Below, one piece after another: positions 57,073 to 64,000 of a stretch of 64,000 nucleotides of DNA (its first letter is position 1; every line of letters begins with the position of its first letter). Source of the stretch: Liquidambar formosana (Eukaryota > Streptophyta > Magnoliopsida > Saxifragales > Altingiaceae); the NCBI GenBank assembly GCA_039720395.1, contig CM077831.1:5064003-5128002 (forward strand), given 5' to 3'. Under the pieces are notes generated by a model that was given only the letters and a program-made list of their open reading frames with translations, was not told the DNA's origin and made no database searches. The position numbers and the translations under genes were made by a program.

Positions 57073-57793
57073 TATAAGCTTTGATCATGTGCGGGATATT
57101 TTGGATATCCCATTCGATCACGGCTGTCCATGAGCGATACACGCACATTATATATGACTTCTTTATGCTTTGAGTTATAGATTTATCAAGATTAGGTATC
57201 CAAATGAATCTTTTATATCAATTGTGATCGCTTACAGAAGATTTATGCAGGCACATCCTGAAGCACGACTTTATAGAACTAAAACAGTGCCAAACTATAA
57301 TGACTTGTGCATGATATATGGAAAATCTAATGGTGGTAAAAGGCACAGCTTTTCCAGTCTTAATATGGACTTCAATAACAACTCTGGAACAATGATTGTT
57401 GCATCGGGAGATCCTGTTGTTGATGTCCAAGAGTCATCATCACATTCAGGCGGAGGTGTTGATACATCTAATCAACTAGGCAAGCGTCCTTCTGTGGAAC
57501 CATTAAACTCCCAGGATTCAAGGAAAACTCAAAGGAGCACTAATGAGGGTATGGTGGATGCTCTTCGTCAAATGGCAGTTGCTGTTACGTCATTAGCAAA
57601 TATAAAGAAAGAGAATGAGAGCTCCATTTCATGTGAGCATGTGGTTAATGCACTTAAAGCTGTACCGGATATGGATGAAGATCTGTTTTTGGATGCTTGC
57701 GATCTTTTGGAGGATGAACAGAAAGCAAAGATGTTTTTGGCATTGGATATAACAATCAGAAAGAAGTGGTTGATGAGGAAACTTCGTCCATAA
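33892..57793 (+). CDS. Myb/SANT-like domain protein, three modules, six visible exons with TE-filled introns
   Basis: Exons 33892-34224, 34384-34539, 53182-53536, 53614-53826, 54242-54598 and 57251-57793 give about 650 residues. Three times a Myb/SANT-like exon (Pfam family Myb_DNA-bind_3; W-T-x-x-MDR at its start and WDE/DTRQMV...VWD(D/N)Y(L/I)K at its end) is followed, directly or one module later, by a tail exon beginning HPEA-type and containing YRT...VPNYNDLxxIYG. Proteins with several such units occur across land plants (Arabidopsis At2g24960 is, from memory, one); a DNA-binding nuclear role is inferred. All exon ends are phase 0 except the third exon, whose only acceptor leaves one extra base (see that exon). 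Intron 2 holds 18 kb of retroelements. No in-frame stop is seen in any exon, which argues for recent or continuing function. The first exon may have an upstream partner, since its frame is open to the acceptor. Confidence 0.75.
34384..34539 (+). CDS. Myb/SANT exon 2 (tail exon of module 1)
   Basis: Acceptor AATATAG at 34383, donor ACG|GTATGT at 34539/34540, phase 0 at both ends. Translation starts [19 protein letters not shown] and contains IYGEE, parallel to the tail exons at 53614 and 57251. Confidence 0.75.
34817..35230 (-). repeat. 3' LTR of gypsy A
   Basis: Matches 46527-46953 over its length (ATGTAGAACATGC start, AAGGGAAGTAATCTGCTCT block); ends TGTCCGCA. Confidence 0.85.
35240..35472 (-). 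pseudogene. Chromodomain-like C-terminus of gypsy A integrase
   Basis: Minus-strand frames read [12 protein letters not shown], then after a frameshift [17 protein letters not shown] and [14 protein letters not shown], the order seen in plant chromovirus chromodomains; the typical WKG is RCRG here. It is cut off from the rest of pol by the TIR element at 35473-37627. Confidence 0.65.
35473..37627. mobile_element. hAT-like family H2, copy 1 (GTGTCCG type), inside gypsy A
   Basis: Left end GCTATGAAGCACGGACACGG and right end (reverse complement) CGAAGAAGCACAGACACAGA are inverted repeats rich in GGACACG words. The gypsy A pol text stops at its right border and resumes at its left border. The 8-bp flanks (AATTAAAG and ATTAGGTT) no longer match well. 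The second copy at 56030-56891 has a perfect 8-bp TSD. A younger hAT is nested at 36442-37562. Confidence 0.7.
36442..37562. mobile_element. hAT-like element with GGTTCGG-rich ends, nested in H2 copy 1
   Basis: Ends TAGGGGTGCAACTTGGTTT and (reverse complement) TAGGACTACAACTCGGTTC, with many GGTTCGG/CCGAACC words subterminally. Flanks TTGGAGCC (36434-36441) and TTGGGGAGCC differ by a short indel, consistent with an old 8-bp TSD. No transposase is seen. Confidence 0.7.
37628..38520 (-). pseudogene. Gypsy A integrase core and C-terminal part
   Basis: Minus-strand frames include [30 protein letters not shown] (the conserved YHPQTDGQTE block, about 38240-38275) and, in a 170-residue frame (37537-38049), [29 protein letters not shown] and [13 protein letters not shown]. 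The last two are the GPF/Y module and its follow-on. Stops and frameshifts separate the parts. Confidence 0.8.
38531..39055 (-). pseudogene. Gypsy A RNase H end and integrase zinc-binding (H2C2) domain
   Basis: A 174-residue frame: [17 protein letters not shown], then [13 protein letters not shown] (NVVADALSR-type end of RNase H), a linker, then [20 protein letters not shown] and [12 protein letters not shown]. In the H2C2 finger the second His of H-x(n)-GHFG is Tyr (GYFG); the two Cys remain. Confidence 0.82.
39060..39890 (-). pseudogene. Gypsy A reverse transcriptase and RNase H, decayed
   Basis: Minus strand: [18 protein letters not shown] at about 39800-39855, YYDDILI (catalytic Y/F-x-DD present) at about 39735-39757, then [17 protein letters not shown] and [19 protein letters not shown] from a frame at 39463-39708. 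The block LVMPFSLT is duplicated near 39840-39885. RNase H to the left is full of stops. Confidence 0.8.
39891..40215. mobile_element. MITE, 325 bp, with perfect 23-bp inverted ends
   Basis: The first 23 bases (from CTAAAATTTGAATGG, 39891-39913) are exactly reverse-complemented at 40193-40215. No clear TSD. It marks the right border of the readable RT of gypsy A. Confidence 0.75.
40216..41090. other. No gene recognised
   Basis: AT-rich sequence in the gap between protease and RT of gypsy A, probably foreign to it. Contains an imperfect hairpin at about 40814-40850 (CATGGCATACTACAT / ATGTAGCATGCCATG) and repeated CACGTCA-type words near 40890-40980. Confidence 0.4.
41091..41490 (+). pseudogene. 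Gene-like first exon, unrecognised, inside the gypsy A gap
   Basis: A CT and AT microsatellite (41163-41198), typical of plant 5'UTRs, is followed by ATG at 41197-41199 and a 64-residue frame beginning [20 protein letters not shown] and ending at 41390. Downstream, a donor-like CAAG|GTAACT lies at about 41474. I do not recognise the protein. It may be a captured gene fragment; without a second exon this is weak. Confidence 0.3.
41711..41743. repeat. Poly(A) tract, 33 bases
   Basis: Homopolymer followed by (CAAAA)n. Open frames across it are artefacts. Confidence 0.9.
41811..42210 (-). mobile_element. LTR related to that of gypsy B, minus strand, inside gypsy A
   Basis: On the minus strand it starts TGATGTAGGACATG and follows the same plan as the B LTR: TTATTTCCTA blocks, CTTTATAGATAGGCTTGTAG, AATAAAGAATTTATTTCC, then CGTGGATTTGAG. 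The right border falls exactly where gypsy A protease text is interrupted. The left border and TSD are uncertain. Confidence 0.55.
42211..42475 (-). pseudogene. Gypsy A protease region
   Basis: The minus strand reads [15 protein letters not shown], the plant gypsy protease active-site block (normally with D-S/T-G). Asn replaces the catalytic Asp, so this copy could not cleave. A stop follows within a few codons, then the LTR insertion at 42210. Confidence 0.7.
42476..43460 (-). pseudogene. Gypsy A gag with zinc knuckle
   Basis: From 43460 leftwards: [39 protein letters not shown] and ARLLWESTE (gag core), then after frameshifts [19 protein letters not shown] (42734-42919) and a CCHC knuckle [14 protein letters not shown] (C-x2-C-x4-H-x4-C) at about 42580-42625. 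Several stops separate the pieces. Confidence 0.85.
43461..44220 (-). other. Upstream gag/leader part of gypsy A, no clear coding
   Basis: Minus-strand sequence between gag and hAT copy 2. No recognisable domain. Confidence 0.4.
44229..45145. mobile_element. Non-autonomous hAT family H1, copy 2, 917 bp
   Basis: Shares the TTGATATCGATGGATATATCG start and the block TTAGACTCTAATAC with copies 1 and 3. Flanks AGTGGGAC (44221-44228) and GTGGGGAC (45146-45153) look like an eroded 8-bp TSD. Ends CATACTTAAATA and (reverse complement) CAGTCTTAAAAA. Confidence 0.8.
45154..45324 (-). pseudogene. Open stretch in gypsy A leader, unrecognised
   Basis: The minus strand has a coding-like stretch [19 protein letters not shown] and [17 protein letters not shown] next to the hAT copy 2. 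It is not a gag motif I know; it could be part of the element or captured sequence. Confidence 0.3.
45336..45815. mobile_element. Possible TIR element in gypsy A leader
   Basis: Left CAGAACTAGAAATTTACTTT and right (reverse complement) GGTGGAGCCAAGGGAGGCAC resemble the loosely conserved ends of a widespread plant element type, but the match is weak and no TSD is clear. Confidence 0.3.
45816..46506 (-). other. Leader of gypsy A, no coding recognised
   Basis: G+T-rich on the plus strand (GGTGATGG-type words). A 138-residue minus frame at 46204-46620 starts in the LTR and crosses the primer site, so it is not a protein of the element. Confidence 0.5.
46507..46526 (-). other. Primer-binding site of gypsy A
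   Basis: The minus strand reads TTTGGTATTAGAGC right after the LTR end, one base off the usual TTTGGTATCAGAGC. Confidence 0.82.
46527..46953 (-). repeat. 5' LTR of gypsy A
   Basis: Similar to 34817-35230 throughout. Contains a small extra block near 46765-46795 (GGGAAGAATTCCTCGAAAGG). Right border is where B's LTR text resumes. Confidence 0.85.
46954..47181 (+). repeat. Middle piece of gypsy B 5' LTR
   Basis: Matches the 3' LTR of B from GTTCTCTCTTGG to TTGATATTT, lacking the hAT that interrupts the 3' LTR (its site reads ATTACTAG here). It therefore shows the empty site of that hAT. Confidence 0.82.
47973..49443. mobile_element. Solo LTR, family S1 copy 2 (TSD CTAGG)
   Basis: Starts TGTTGTCCCAAA, ends GACCAACA, with a perfect 5-bp duplication CTAGG at 47968-47972 and 49444-49448. 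Its first ~350 bp are closely similar to copy 1 at 1452-2780. It splits the LINE. Contains a G run (48002-48014) and a palindrome array (48632-49053). Confidence 0.9.
48632..49053. repeat. AGACGTCT palindrome array inside solo LTR S1 copy 2
   Basis: The octamer AGACGTCT, a perfect palindrome, occurs about ten times in some 420 bp, mostly as TTCAGACGTCTTAA or TTAAGACGTCTTA, with several more one- or two-base variants. Spacing is irregular. Confidence 0.88.
50238..50364 (+). repeat. Right piece of gypsy B 5' LTR
   Basis: Continues the LTR after the LINE (TTTGATATTTGATTAATA...GTGGATTTGAGAGTTGAGGC) and ends CTACGTCA, followed by a primer-site-like TTGGTATAAGAG. Confidence 0.8.
50365..50790 (+). 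pseudogene. Gypsy B gag N-terminal part, frameshifted
   Basis: Frame 1 reads [19 protein letters not shown] and continues to about 50660. The gag block [19 protein letters not shown] is in another frame (to 50788), so one frameshift lies between. The rest of gag and almost all of pol are missing. Confidence 0.7.
51304..51675 (+). pseudogene. Gypsy B protease-RT linker remnant
   Basis: A 123-residue open frame, acidic and hydrophilic, ends with [14 protein letters not shown] and [12 protein letters not shown]. These resemble the VQPLLEEF...LPP-R-IQHHIDL stretch found just before the RT of gypsy elements. RT and integrase are deleted; the end of the internal region and a purine-rich tract (CCTGGAGGGGTT) follow before the 3' LTR. 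Confidence 0.6.
51883..52942 (+). repeat. 3' LTR of gypsy B, split by hAT copy 3
   Basis: Starts TGATGTAGGACAAGTCACC after a purine tract and ends GAGTCA next to the TAAGT duplication. Without the hAT and one TSD copy it is about 0.4 kb, the same as the summed 5' LTR pieces. Confidence 0.88.
51969..52624. mobile_element. Non-autonomous hAT family H1, copy 3, 656 bp (TSD GTTACTAG)
   Basis: A perfect 8-bp duplication GTTACTAG at 51961-51968 and 52625-52632. Ends CAAGGACTTGAATATC and (reverse complement) CATGGACTAAAATATC. Subterminal GATATATC words at both ends. The 5' LTR of B gives the uninterrupted site. Confidence 0.92.
53154..53172. repeat. (TA)n microsatellite at the exon 3 acceptor
   Basis: TA run ending nine bases before the only AG near the exon, where a pyrimidine tract would be expected. 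Confidence 0.9.
53182..53536 (+). CDS. Myb/SANT exon 3 (module 2), acceptor doubtful
   Basis: The frame from 53183 reads through [19 protein letters not shown] to WDDYIK and a donor AAG|GTGAAT, phase 0. The only close acceptor (GTATAG, AG at 53180-53181) leaves one extra base, which does not fit the phase-0 donor at 34539, and it is preceded by a TA microsatellite in place of a pyrimidine tract. The domain itself is intact. Confidence 0.7.
53614..53826 (+). CDS. Myb/SANT exon 4 (tail exon of module 2)
   Basis: Acceptor TGTGTAG at 53613; starts [19 protein letters not shown], contains VIFGNE, and ends at donor GTG|GTAAGG, phase 0. It is 71 codons, with a Gly/Ser-rich second half. Confidence 0.8.
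54242..54598 (+). CDS. Myb/SANT exon 5 (module 3)
   Basis: Acceptor ATCGCAG at 54241; starts [12 protein letters not shown], then [18 protein letters not shown], ending WDNYLK at donor AAG|GTACCT, phase 0. The start SSQLIEG parallels PSQVVEG in exon 3, showing exon-level duplication of the module. Confidence 0.82.
55491..55518. repeat. (GAA)n microsatellite
   Basis: Nine triplets; a second tract lies at 55812-55844. Confidence 0.9.
56030..56891. mobile_element. hAT-like family H2, copy 2, 862 bp (TSD GGTTTTGG)
   Basis: A perfect 8-bp duplication GGTTTTGG at 56022-56029 and 56892-56899. Ends GCTATGAAGCATG and (reverse complement) TATGAAGCACAGACACGG, with many GTGTCGG/CCGACAC words, as in copy 1 at 35473-37627. 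The middle holds two copies of an AACTTCCTTGTC-containing stretch (about 56283 and 56326). Confidence 0.82.
57024..57070. repeat. (TA)n microsatellite
   Basis: Near-perfect TA repeat between the TIR element and MITE M1 copy 3. Confidence 0.92.
57082..57146. mobile_element. Hairpin MITE family M1, copy 3, left half only
   Basis: TGATCATGTGCGGGATAT start and GATCACGGCTGTCC block as in copies 1 and 2, then it stops at CACGCAC; the right half is absent. Lies about 100 bp upstream of the last exon of the Myb/SANT gene. Confidence 0.75.
57251..57793 (+). CDS. Myb/SANT exon 6 (last tail exon and C-terminal domain)
   Basis: Acceptor TTATGCAG at 57250; starts [19 protein letters not shown], then a Ser/Asn-rich linker, then [17 protein letters not shown] and a helical C-terminus with [19 protein letters not shown] and [17 protein letters not shown] before TAA. 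This C-terminal region (the AL..IPDMD..L.L.A.dlL block) is typical of plant L10-interacting-Myb and related proteins, and marks the natural end of the gene. Confidence 0.85.
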   Translation, partial: AHPEARLYRTKTVPNYNDLCMIYGKSNGGKRHSFSSLNMDFNNNSGTMIVASGDPVVDVQESSSHSGGGVDTSNQLGKRPSVEPLNSQDSRKTQRSTNEGMVDALRQMAVAVTSLANIKKENESSISCEHVVNALKAVPDMDEDLFLDACDLLEDEQKAKMFLALDITIRKKWLMRKLRP

Positions 57794-60000
57794 TTAATTG
57801 CAAAGGTGTGTTGTACATTCTTCCTCAAATATTTGAAATCGAATTATATATTCTGCACTTACTAGATCTCTCAAGCTATCCATTGTTTATAATCTGTGTG
57901 GTTGTTGAGGCATGTAAGGCAGAGGGCAACTTAACCTTGAACTATTTATTCTGACTTATACTGATGTTTTGAACTATTTAATTTTGATTGTCAAGTTTGG
58001 GAGTTTTCTCTCTTGTTGATTAACCTGATCTGCAGTCTTTTTACTAGGGTTTTAACTTGTGTTTTGAGAAAGCTAGGCCAAATATGGGACATGAGTTGCA
58101 GCTGGAATTAGGATTTTAACTACTCTTGTTTCACTTGGAACAAGAAACCACATCCAATATGAACCTTTCAATACGTTATCAAACAGAAGTTATCAAACAG
58201 AAGTTGCTTCAACGTTCTTGCTCCTTCAAAGGAGATGGATAAGATATGATTGGAGAAGCTTTTGCTTGTTGGGCAGCTTCCATATGAAATATTCGGATAA
58301 TTAAACACAAGTAGGGACAAAGCCTGTTAATATTATCACTGAATGATTTTATCAAAGAAAAAAAAATTGTTGTTGAATGATGATATGACATTAATGTAAG
58401 AGCCAGGTTTGGGGTATAGTACTAAAATACTTCATGGCTGGACATTGTCCTTACATTACTTGTCACACTAAATGCATGTGATGGTATTCCCATGTCACTG
58501 CAATTACGAGGTCATTTTGATGAACCATGGTTTCAATCAGGCAAATGATACAAATGCTTAAATAAAAGTATATATCAAATGACCTCAAGGTTAAACTCAA
58601 ATGAATCGTTATGAAAGTCTATATATGTCAATCTGTAAACTTGAGATGCGACAGTGGAAACAAAGGATTGGTGCTGTTTCATGATGAAAAATGGTGTGGC
58701 ATGATGCCTTAATTCTGATGACTTGTTTCCAAAGTAGAATTGCACTGTTGCTTCTAATGCTGCAAGTGATAATAAGCTAAGTATTTTCCATTTTTCATTT
58801 AGATGTAAGGAGTTCAAAGCTGGAGAAGGAAATCAATGAAAATTTTCTGTTGCTAGGTTTTTTGGCTGATGTTTTACGAGGTGGAGGGAGGCCTAATTGT
58901 TAAGTGTTTCTATTTTAGATGGAATATTATGATGCCCCTGTTTAAATATTTGGGGCACACCTGATTTGTATGCTGGTGGCATCTCTCTCTTACTTGTTGC
59001 GGGAGGTTCCATGTTTGAGTCTCAACCCTTAAGTAGGATTAGGACCTTTTGGGGAATTTAAAAACTGGATTATATTGGGTCCAGTCCATAATTGTTATAC
59101 GCCAAACAGCCCCTTATTGTAGGGTCCCAAGGATTGTATATATAAATTGTTCATTCATCTTTTTAAATTAATTTTTTTTTTTTTTGGTCAGTAAATTAAA
59201 AGACCTATTTATTTCTTATTGAATTTTAAATTTAATTCTTTTTCATGTAGAATTAGGAGTCTTTGAGTGCTTAATTAGAGGTATCCTAAGCCTTACTCCC
59301 GTCGAGGTTCCAACCTAGACTAATTCCTTAACACCTTGTGTAAGCTATGAGTAGTCGAAGCAATGACCTCTAAGAGCACACCCAAAACCAAACCACTTGA
59401 CCAACTGTATAGGATCCACGCACTTAATTAAGCTTATTATGGATCTCATTATGAATTTCTTCTAGCCCCAATTAGAAGGTTGGTTTTAACAATAACCCTA
59501 TCAAAATAATTTTTTAACCCTTTGGTCTCATAGTTTAGTATTCTTATTAGTTGTAAGGATATCCCTTTTTTTTTTTTTTTTTTTTAAAGAAAGAATTCCC
59601 ATATTAGATTTAATAAGTTCTAACATAAGCCGAATACCCATTGTCAAATGGAGATTTGCTCCATAAATGTTCTCTGCTCCTCTCTCCCATGTTTCCCACT
59701 AGCAACAACTCCCACCGGTGATTGAGCTCCAACTATCTTTCTAGCGATTGTTGACCTCTGGCGACCTTATTAGAGACGGCAACACCTTCGGCCTAGCTTC
59801 CCATTCTACTATCACCAAATTTAGGAACCATGTTATTACCATGGCTAAAGCTTAGCCCATGGCTCCCTTCTCCCTTTCTTCTTCATCTTTTTCATTTTTT
59901 TCCTTTTTTCCCACCAAATCTGTTATATGTTATGAACATTTTGGGGGCTACTCCTTGTGTTTGAGTTCACCCAATTGTAAAAAGTGTTTATCATAGCACA
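57794..60000. other. 3' flank of the Myb/SANT gene, no further gene recognised
   Basis: The first few hundred bases should hold the 3'UTR; no polyadenylation site is assigned. T-runs at about 59167-59183 and 59570-59585. Short open frames on both strands show no domains. Confidence 0.4.
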
Positions 60001-60590
60001 AAATAGTAACCAATGTTTTGAAAACCGGTCCAGACATTGATTCGGTCAAGTGACCAGATTGGTTCAACTCGGTTCAACCGGTCAGGTCAAATGGATCAAC
60101 TAGTTAAGATATATAATGAGAATAAATGTTACAATTGTTTTTGTATAGAAAAATATATTCTAAAAAGTGAATAGAAAAATGTAATTTGGCACATAAGTAT
60201 TAATAAAATTTAAATTTTCAAGTTTAGATTTGAAAAGTAATAACTAATAAGTCATAATTAGCGCATAACATTAAAGGAAACAATATAAATAATAATAACT
60301 TAAATAAAAAACATAGAATTACAAGAAAAGGCAATTGTTCAATGGTTGAACCACTTGAACTTATGCCAGTTTATTTTATTGATTTGAGGACAATAATTGA
60401 TTTATTTGCACAGGTTTACAAAGTCGGTTACTTGGGATGTCCCATTTTCAGATGGTACTATGCCGGATTTTCTTAAAAATATTTTGTAAAGTTATAATTT
60501 CTATTATAAACCGTCCTTGAACTTCATTTTATTTATATTTTTCTTTTGACATGTCATGACCTATTTTTCGGGTTGTGACAATGTCGCTAT
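60001..60590. other. Possible decayed hAT-like piece, then anonymous DNA
   Basis: TTTTGAAAACCGGTCC and several GGTTCAACCGGTC-type words (60015-60110) resemble one terminus of a common plant hAT type. A partner near 60410-60430 (GCACAGGTTTACAAAG) is weak, so no borders are given. Confidence 0.3.
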
Positions 60591-61756
60591 CCCCAGGAAG
60601 AACATCCAGGAAGCAAATTCTCAATTTGAGGCTTGGAATGCTAAACGAATATACCATCCTAGGTTATAATTTTATTTAAGACTTATCTATACACATCTAG
60701 GTTATGGAGTAATTTAAAGGTTTGAAATGTTGGCGTCATCCTGTGTGGGACTCAACCACTCTAAGAATTTGGAAAATGGAAAAAGAAACAAAGCTCTTTA
60801 AAAACAAATCTTATGAAAACATTTGAGGTCTAGATAAGATTGCAAGAAAATCATGGTTCTATTTAAAAGTTCAAATACACTATTTAATTTAATTTAATTT
60901 TATCTTGAATTTATGAGCTTTTTCATGGTAGCTTTATCCCTTTGCGTCGGGACACCAAATTACCAAGTCTATACTAATATCCAACTTAGTATACCAAACC
61001 TTAAGTTAAAACTATGAAAAAATAAGTTGGTTGCCTTGTGAGGGTTTGTGTGTCAAGGCTTGTTATGTAACTAGTCCTCATTTTGAAAAAGATTTGTGAT
61101 TTTAGAGAGGTTGTAAGAAGATTATGGGGACTTTGTCAGAGAAACCGGCCAAGACTAACTAACTCTTGTTAATGTGAAAGTATCAATGGTGAAAATATCA
61201 TACAAAAAACTATACAAAGTATATGAAAAATTGCATCTTTATTGATAATATCGTGAATGCTACAAAAGGATAACAATCGCTTATTTGTTCGTTACGTGTA
61301 AAGGAAACTAAAAGCAATTATATCTTTAACCAAAAAAGGAATAAAGCAAAAATATATTAAACTAAAATATAAAGATGCACGAGTTTTGTATGCACACACC
61401 TTGTCTCCACGAGTCGTGTGAGGGAGAAAGATCCAGAGAGAGAATCACCACTAAGTTTCCCTTTGTAGGGTGCCTTGAACGGTGAAAACTTAGTGAATAT
61501 TCTTTCCCCTTTTCCCTATGTCAACAAGGAGTGCAAGAGTTGCGAATGGAGAATGATAGATGTTGGGTTTTTGTGAAGGTTTAAAAATGGAAGAAAGGTT
61601 GATGATGGAAGGATAGACTTGGGGTAAGATAAGGTGGTTTTGGAAAGCAAAATTGCATAAAGCAGTAGGGGCCTAGTAAAGCTCAAGAAAGGAGCTGGAA
61701 GGGATCCCTAACTAATGGGGAGAGGGGGGTTTCTATAGGGGAGCAAGTTATAGTGT

Positions 61757-61785
61757 AGCTCACGCTATTCCAAATAGCGTGAGCT
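61757..61785. repeat. Perfect 13-bp hairpin
   Basis: AGCTCACGCTATT, loop CCA, AATAGCGTGAGCT. G+C-richer than its surroundings. Confidence 0.92.
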
Positions 61786-63245
61786 TATGTAGGTTTAACA
61801 TTTAAAGCTTTGTCTTATAATAATGATTACATATGAAGAGACCTTGATTTGAAGGAGGCTGATCCAGATTTTAGTGTGATTTGGTGAAAATATATTTGCC
61901 ACGTGTCGAGATGTGTGTGGTCAAGCTGCTAGGGCACTAGCCCCATAGGTAGGTCCCGAATTCAAATATGAGGATCCTGTTAGGGTAAATAGGGCGTTTT
62001 GGGTTTGAACTTGAAGTATGTTTTGCAAAACGGCGCACTGATTGGGGTTTTTGAGGTGTGAGAAAGTTAATTTCTACGTTGGAGATCTACTAGGCGAGTC
62101 CCAACGGGCAGAGACTGAGTTGAAGGCCTTTCTAAAGTATTTTAAAGTATTTTGGGTGTCTTGAGTTGAAAAATGCAATTTGTTTTGCAAAACGGTGACT
62201 TCGATTGCGATGTGAGCGCATAAGCTGCGAACTGGCACCCGCTAGGGATTGAAAATATGATTGGGTTCTAAACTTAAGTCGAATTGTGCCTCGGTTAAGT
62301 CCAAAAGTCTCTCTAAGGTATTTGGGGGTCTCAAGCCTTGATCAATCACCCGATACAACCTAGGGTCATCTGATTTCCTAGATCCGATGATCTTGTTGAC
62401 AATCAGTCACCATCACACCTCAATCAAAGCCCTTAAACCAAGTATAGGGATCTCAATTTCCAAATCCAACAGTCTGAATGCGGACCAAATTGCTCACAAC
62501 CCTAAAACCAACTGTTGGGACAACATTGGGCGGACCAATTCTCAAATCAAATTATTCAAGTCACAATGAAGACTCCTCAAGTCAACTGTTTGGATCCGTG
62601 ATTTAAGTTTAAGGCATCCAATCAACATTTGACAGTTCGGTCACCTATTGGCCCATACTAAAACCCTAATTGGACCCCTGAATCTACTTTAGGTGGCTCG
62701 ATTCATGATTTTCACAGCATGATCTGTTGGAAAATTCCTTTAGATCATTATTTGCATCCATCAATTATGTTTGGGATACTCGCATGCCAAGATCAACGGT
62801 CTGATGATAAACCGGAGATCCCAAAACCCTAATTGGTCACTAGGGCAACTCTGGGTGAGTCAATTTTCAAATCACATTATTTGGTTCATGATCAAACACT
62901 CCTAAGTCATTAATGAAACCCCTAAAGCATGTTTAGGATGTTTCGATCCTGAAATCAATGGTCTGATCGCGAACCAGGATCTTGAAGCCCTAATTACCAC
63001 TCAAATCAATCTTTGGGTAGTCCGATTTTGCAAATCATCCCTTCGATAGTCAATCCAATCGTTGGATCTCAAATTCGAATTCCCAAGATCAATTTGGGAG
63101 CATCCAATGTAAGATCGAAAGTTAACAATGTTGGAATCAATAAAACCCTAATCAACATCCCTATGCTTGGAAAGAAAGAAGGACGATAATCAAATTATCT
63201 AAAATGGATACTAACCTCTAACTTTGCTAACTCTCTAACATTTAG

Positions 63246-63365
63246 AGGTTGTGGTCCCTTGACCCTCCTCCACTTTGGTCCTATTTAGAGGGTTGCGTCC
63301 CTTGACCCTCCCTTAAATCATTGTGCTTTACTCATGGTTGTGGTCCCTTGACCCTCCTTTCATAC
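63246..63365. repeat. Three-copy short tandem repeat
   Basis: GGTTGTGGTCCCTTGACCCTCC occurs as three close copies about 45 bp apart (near 63246, 63289 and 63336); the middle one reads GTTGCGTCCCTTGACCCTCC. Confidence 0.88.
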
Positions 63366-64000
63366 ACTTGTGATTATTAAAGCAATATACATTGCATTCA
63401 TCAATTCAAAACCTTTTGCCAAGGTTGATGGTGTTTATATAGCTCTTGATTATTTGATGCACTTATTATAAAGTTTCATGCAAAATGATGATGATTCACT
63501 AACATTCATGTTAATCAACTCAAATCATTGACCTTTGGTAAGCCACCATGCTATGGACAAGGCTTAAAGTCCTAGAGTGTTCAAGTATCCCCATATCATG
63601 GCAGCTTACTACCACCAAGATGGCTCGAATTGTTGGCCCACCAAAGCTTGTTAGAAAAATCCACCAGAAATCTAGGGGACTCCTTTACATCCCTATTTAA
63701 TGTGGTGAAAATTTCAGCTTTCAAAAAACTCATTTGGTCCCATTTTCAAGTCATTATTCCTAGTATACTCAAATTTGGACAGATTCTGTCCACTCTGCTT
63801 TTTGTGCTTCAAAAGCTCATTAAATCATCTCCAAAAATTCCACGAAAATTTGAGAGTCTTCTCTCATGTGTCTTAAGTCATCCCACCAAAATAAATTGCA
63901 AACAAAAATCTACAACTTCCAAAATGATCAAAAAACAGAGGCTGCCTCCAAAAATGGCAGTTTGTGTTCATGTCTTCCAAAAGGTTCATTATTTCAACTT

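Larger units (their letters stand above)
60591..64000. other. Non-coding repetitive DNA, probably retroelement LTR/leader
   Basis: 3.4 kb without a convincing frame. The texture suits retroelement non-coding sequence: a TTGGCGTCATCC block near 60733 recalling the GGAGTCGCCACC block at 9027, two diverged copies of a TGTTTTGCAAAACGG-containing stretch (about 62025 and 62184), and loosely repeated clauses with AACCCTAATTGG and AATCAA-GGTCTGAT between 62500 and 63000. Borders are not visible. Confidence 0.4.

Noticed and set aside
1..64000. tRNA, rRNA or snoRNA genes
   Set aside because: I saw only short primer-site matches to tRNA 3' ends. No cloverleaf with A and B boxes, and no rRNA sequence, was recognised.

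Overview
The window looks like nuclear DNA of a flowering plant. It is AT-rich and intron-bearing, and it is dominated by LTR retrotransposons (Ty1/copia and Ty3/gypsy with tRNA-Met-type primer sites), hAT-, Mutator-, Harbinger- and mariner-type (Stowaway) elements, and one LINE. It contains a decayed FAR1/FHY3-type gene and a multi-exon Myb/SANT-like gene of a plant-specific type. I see no bacterial genes, CRISPR arrays, rRNA or tRNA genes. The species cannot be named from the sequence.

Layout. 1-988: right end of a Mutator-like element. 989-5128: relic of a FAR1-RELATED SEQUENCE gene with a solo LTR in its probable 5'UTR intron. 5129-8952: anonymous DNA with a second, 2.4 kb solo LTR (TSD ACTCT). 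8953-14736: LTR material and a decayed minus-strand copia element with LTR and primer site. 14737-18501: TIR element holding a hAT-like element that carries an exon-like gene fragment. 18777-21786: Tourist MITE, hairpin MITE and Mutator-like element. 21991-29916: retroelement mosaic (minus-strand copia, plus-strand LTR with gypsy gag, then copia pol) interrupted by a Stowaway, a tandem-repeat-rich TIR element and a hAT element. 29905-32228: nested hAT-like elements.

33892-57793 is the only likely working gene: six visible coding exons on the plus strand forming three repeats of a Myb/SANT-like exon plus a tail exon. Its second intron (34540-53181, 18.6 kb) was about 0.46 kb before a gypsy element (here B, 34769-52942, TSD TAAGT on both sides) landed in it. 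A second gypsy element (A, minus strand, 34817-46953) sits in B's 5' LTR, and a LINE (47182-50237) carrying a solo LTR sits in the same LTR. A hAT element sits in B's 3' LTR. Element A carries further insertions. The last intron (54599-57250) is also mostly TIR element.

57794-64000: no convincing gene; non-coding repetitive DNA with one perfect hairpin and a short tandem repeat.

Many element borders were fixed by target-site duplications read directly from the sequence, so the order of insertions can be reconstructed. I found no new multi-gene system. The most notable items are the TE-filled Myb/SANT gene with a doubtful splice acceptor, palindrome arrays inside LTRs, and several small element families with more than one copy here.
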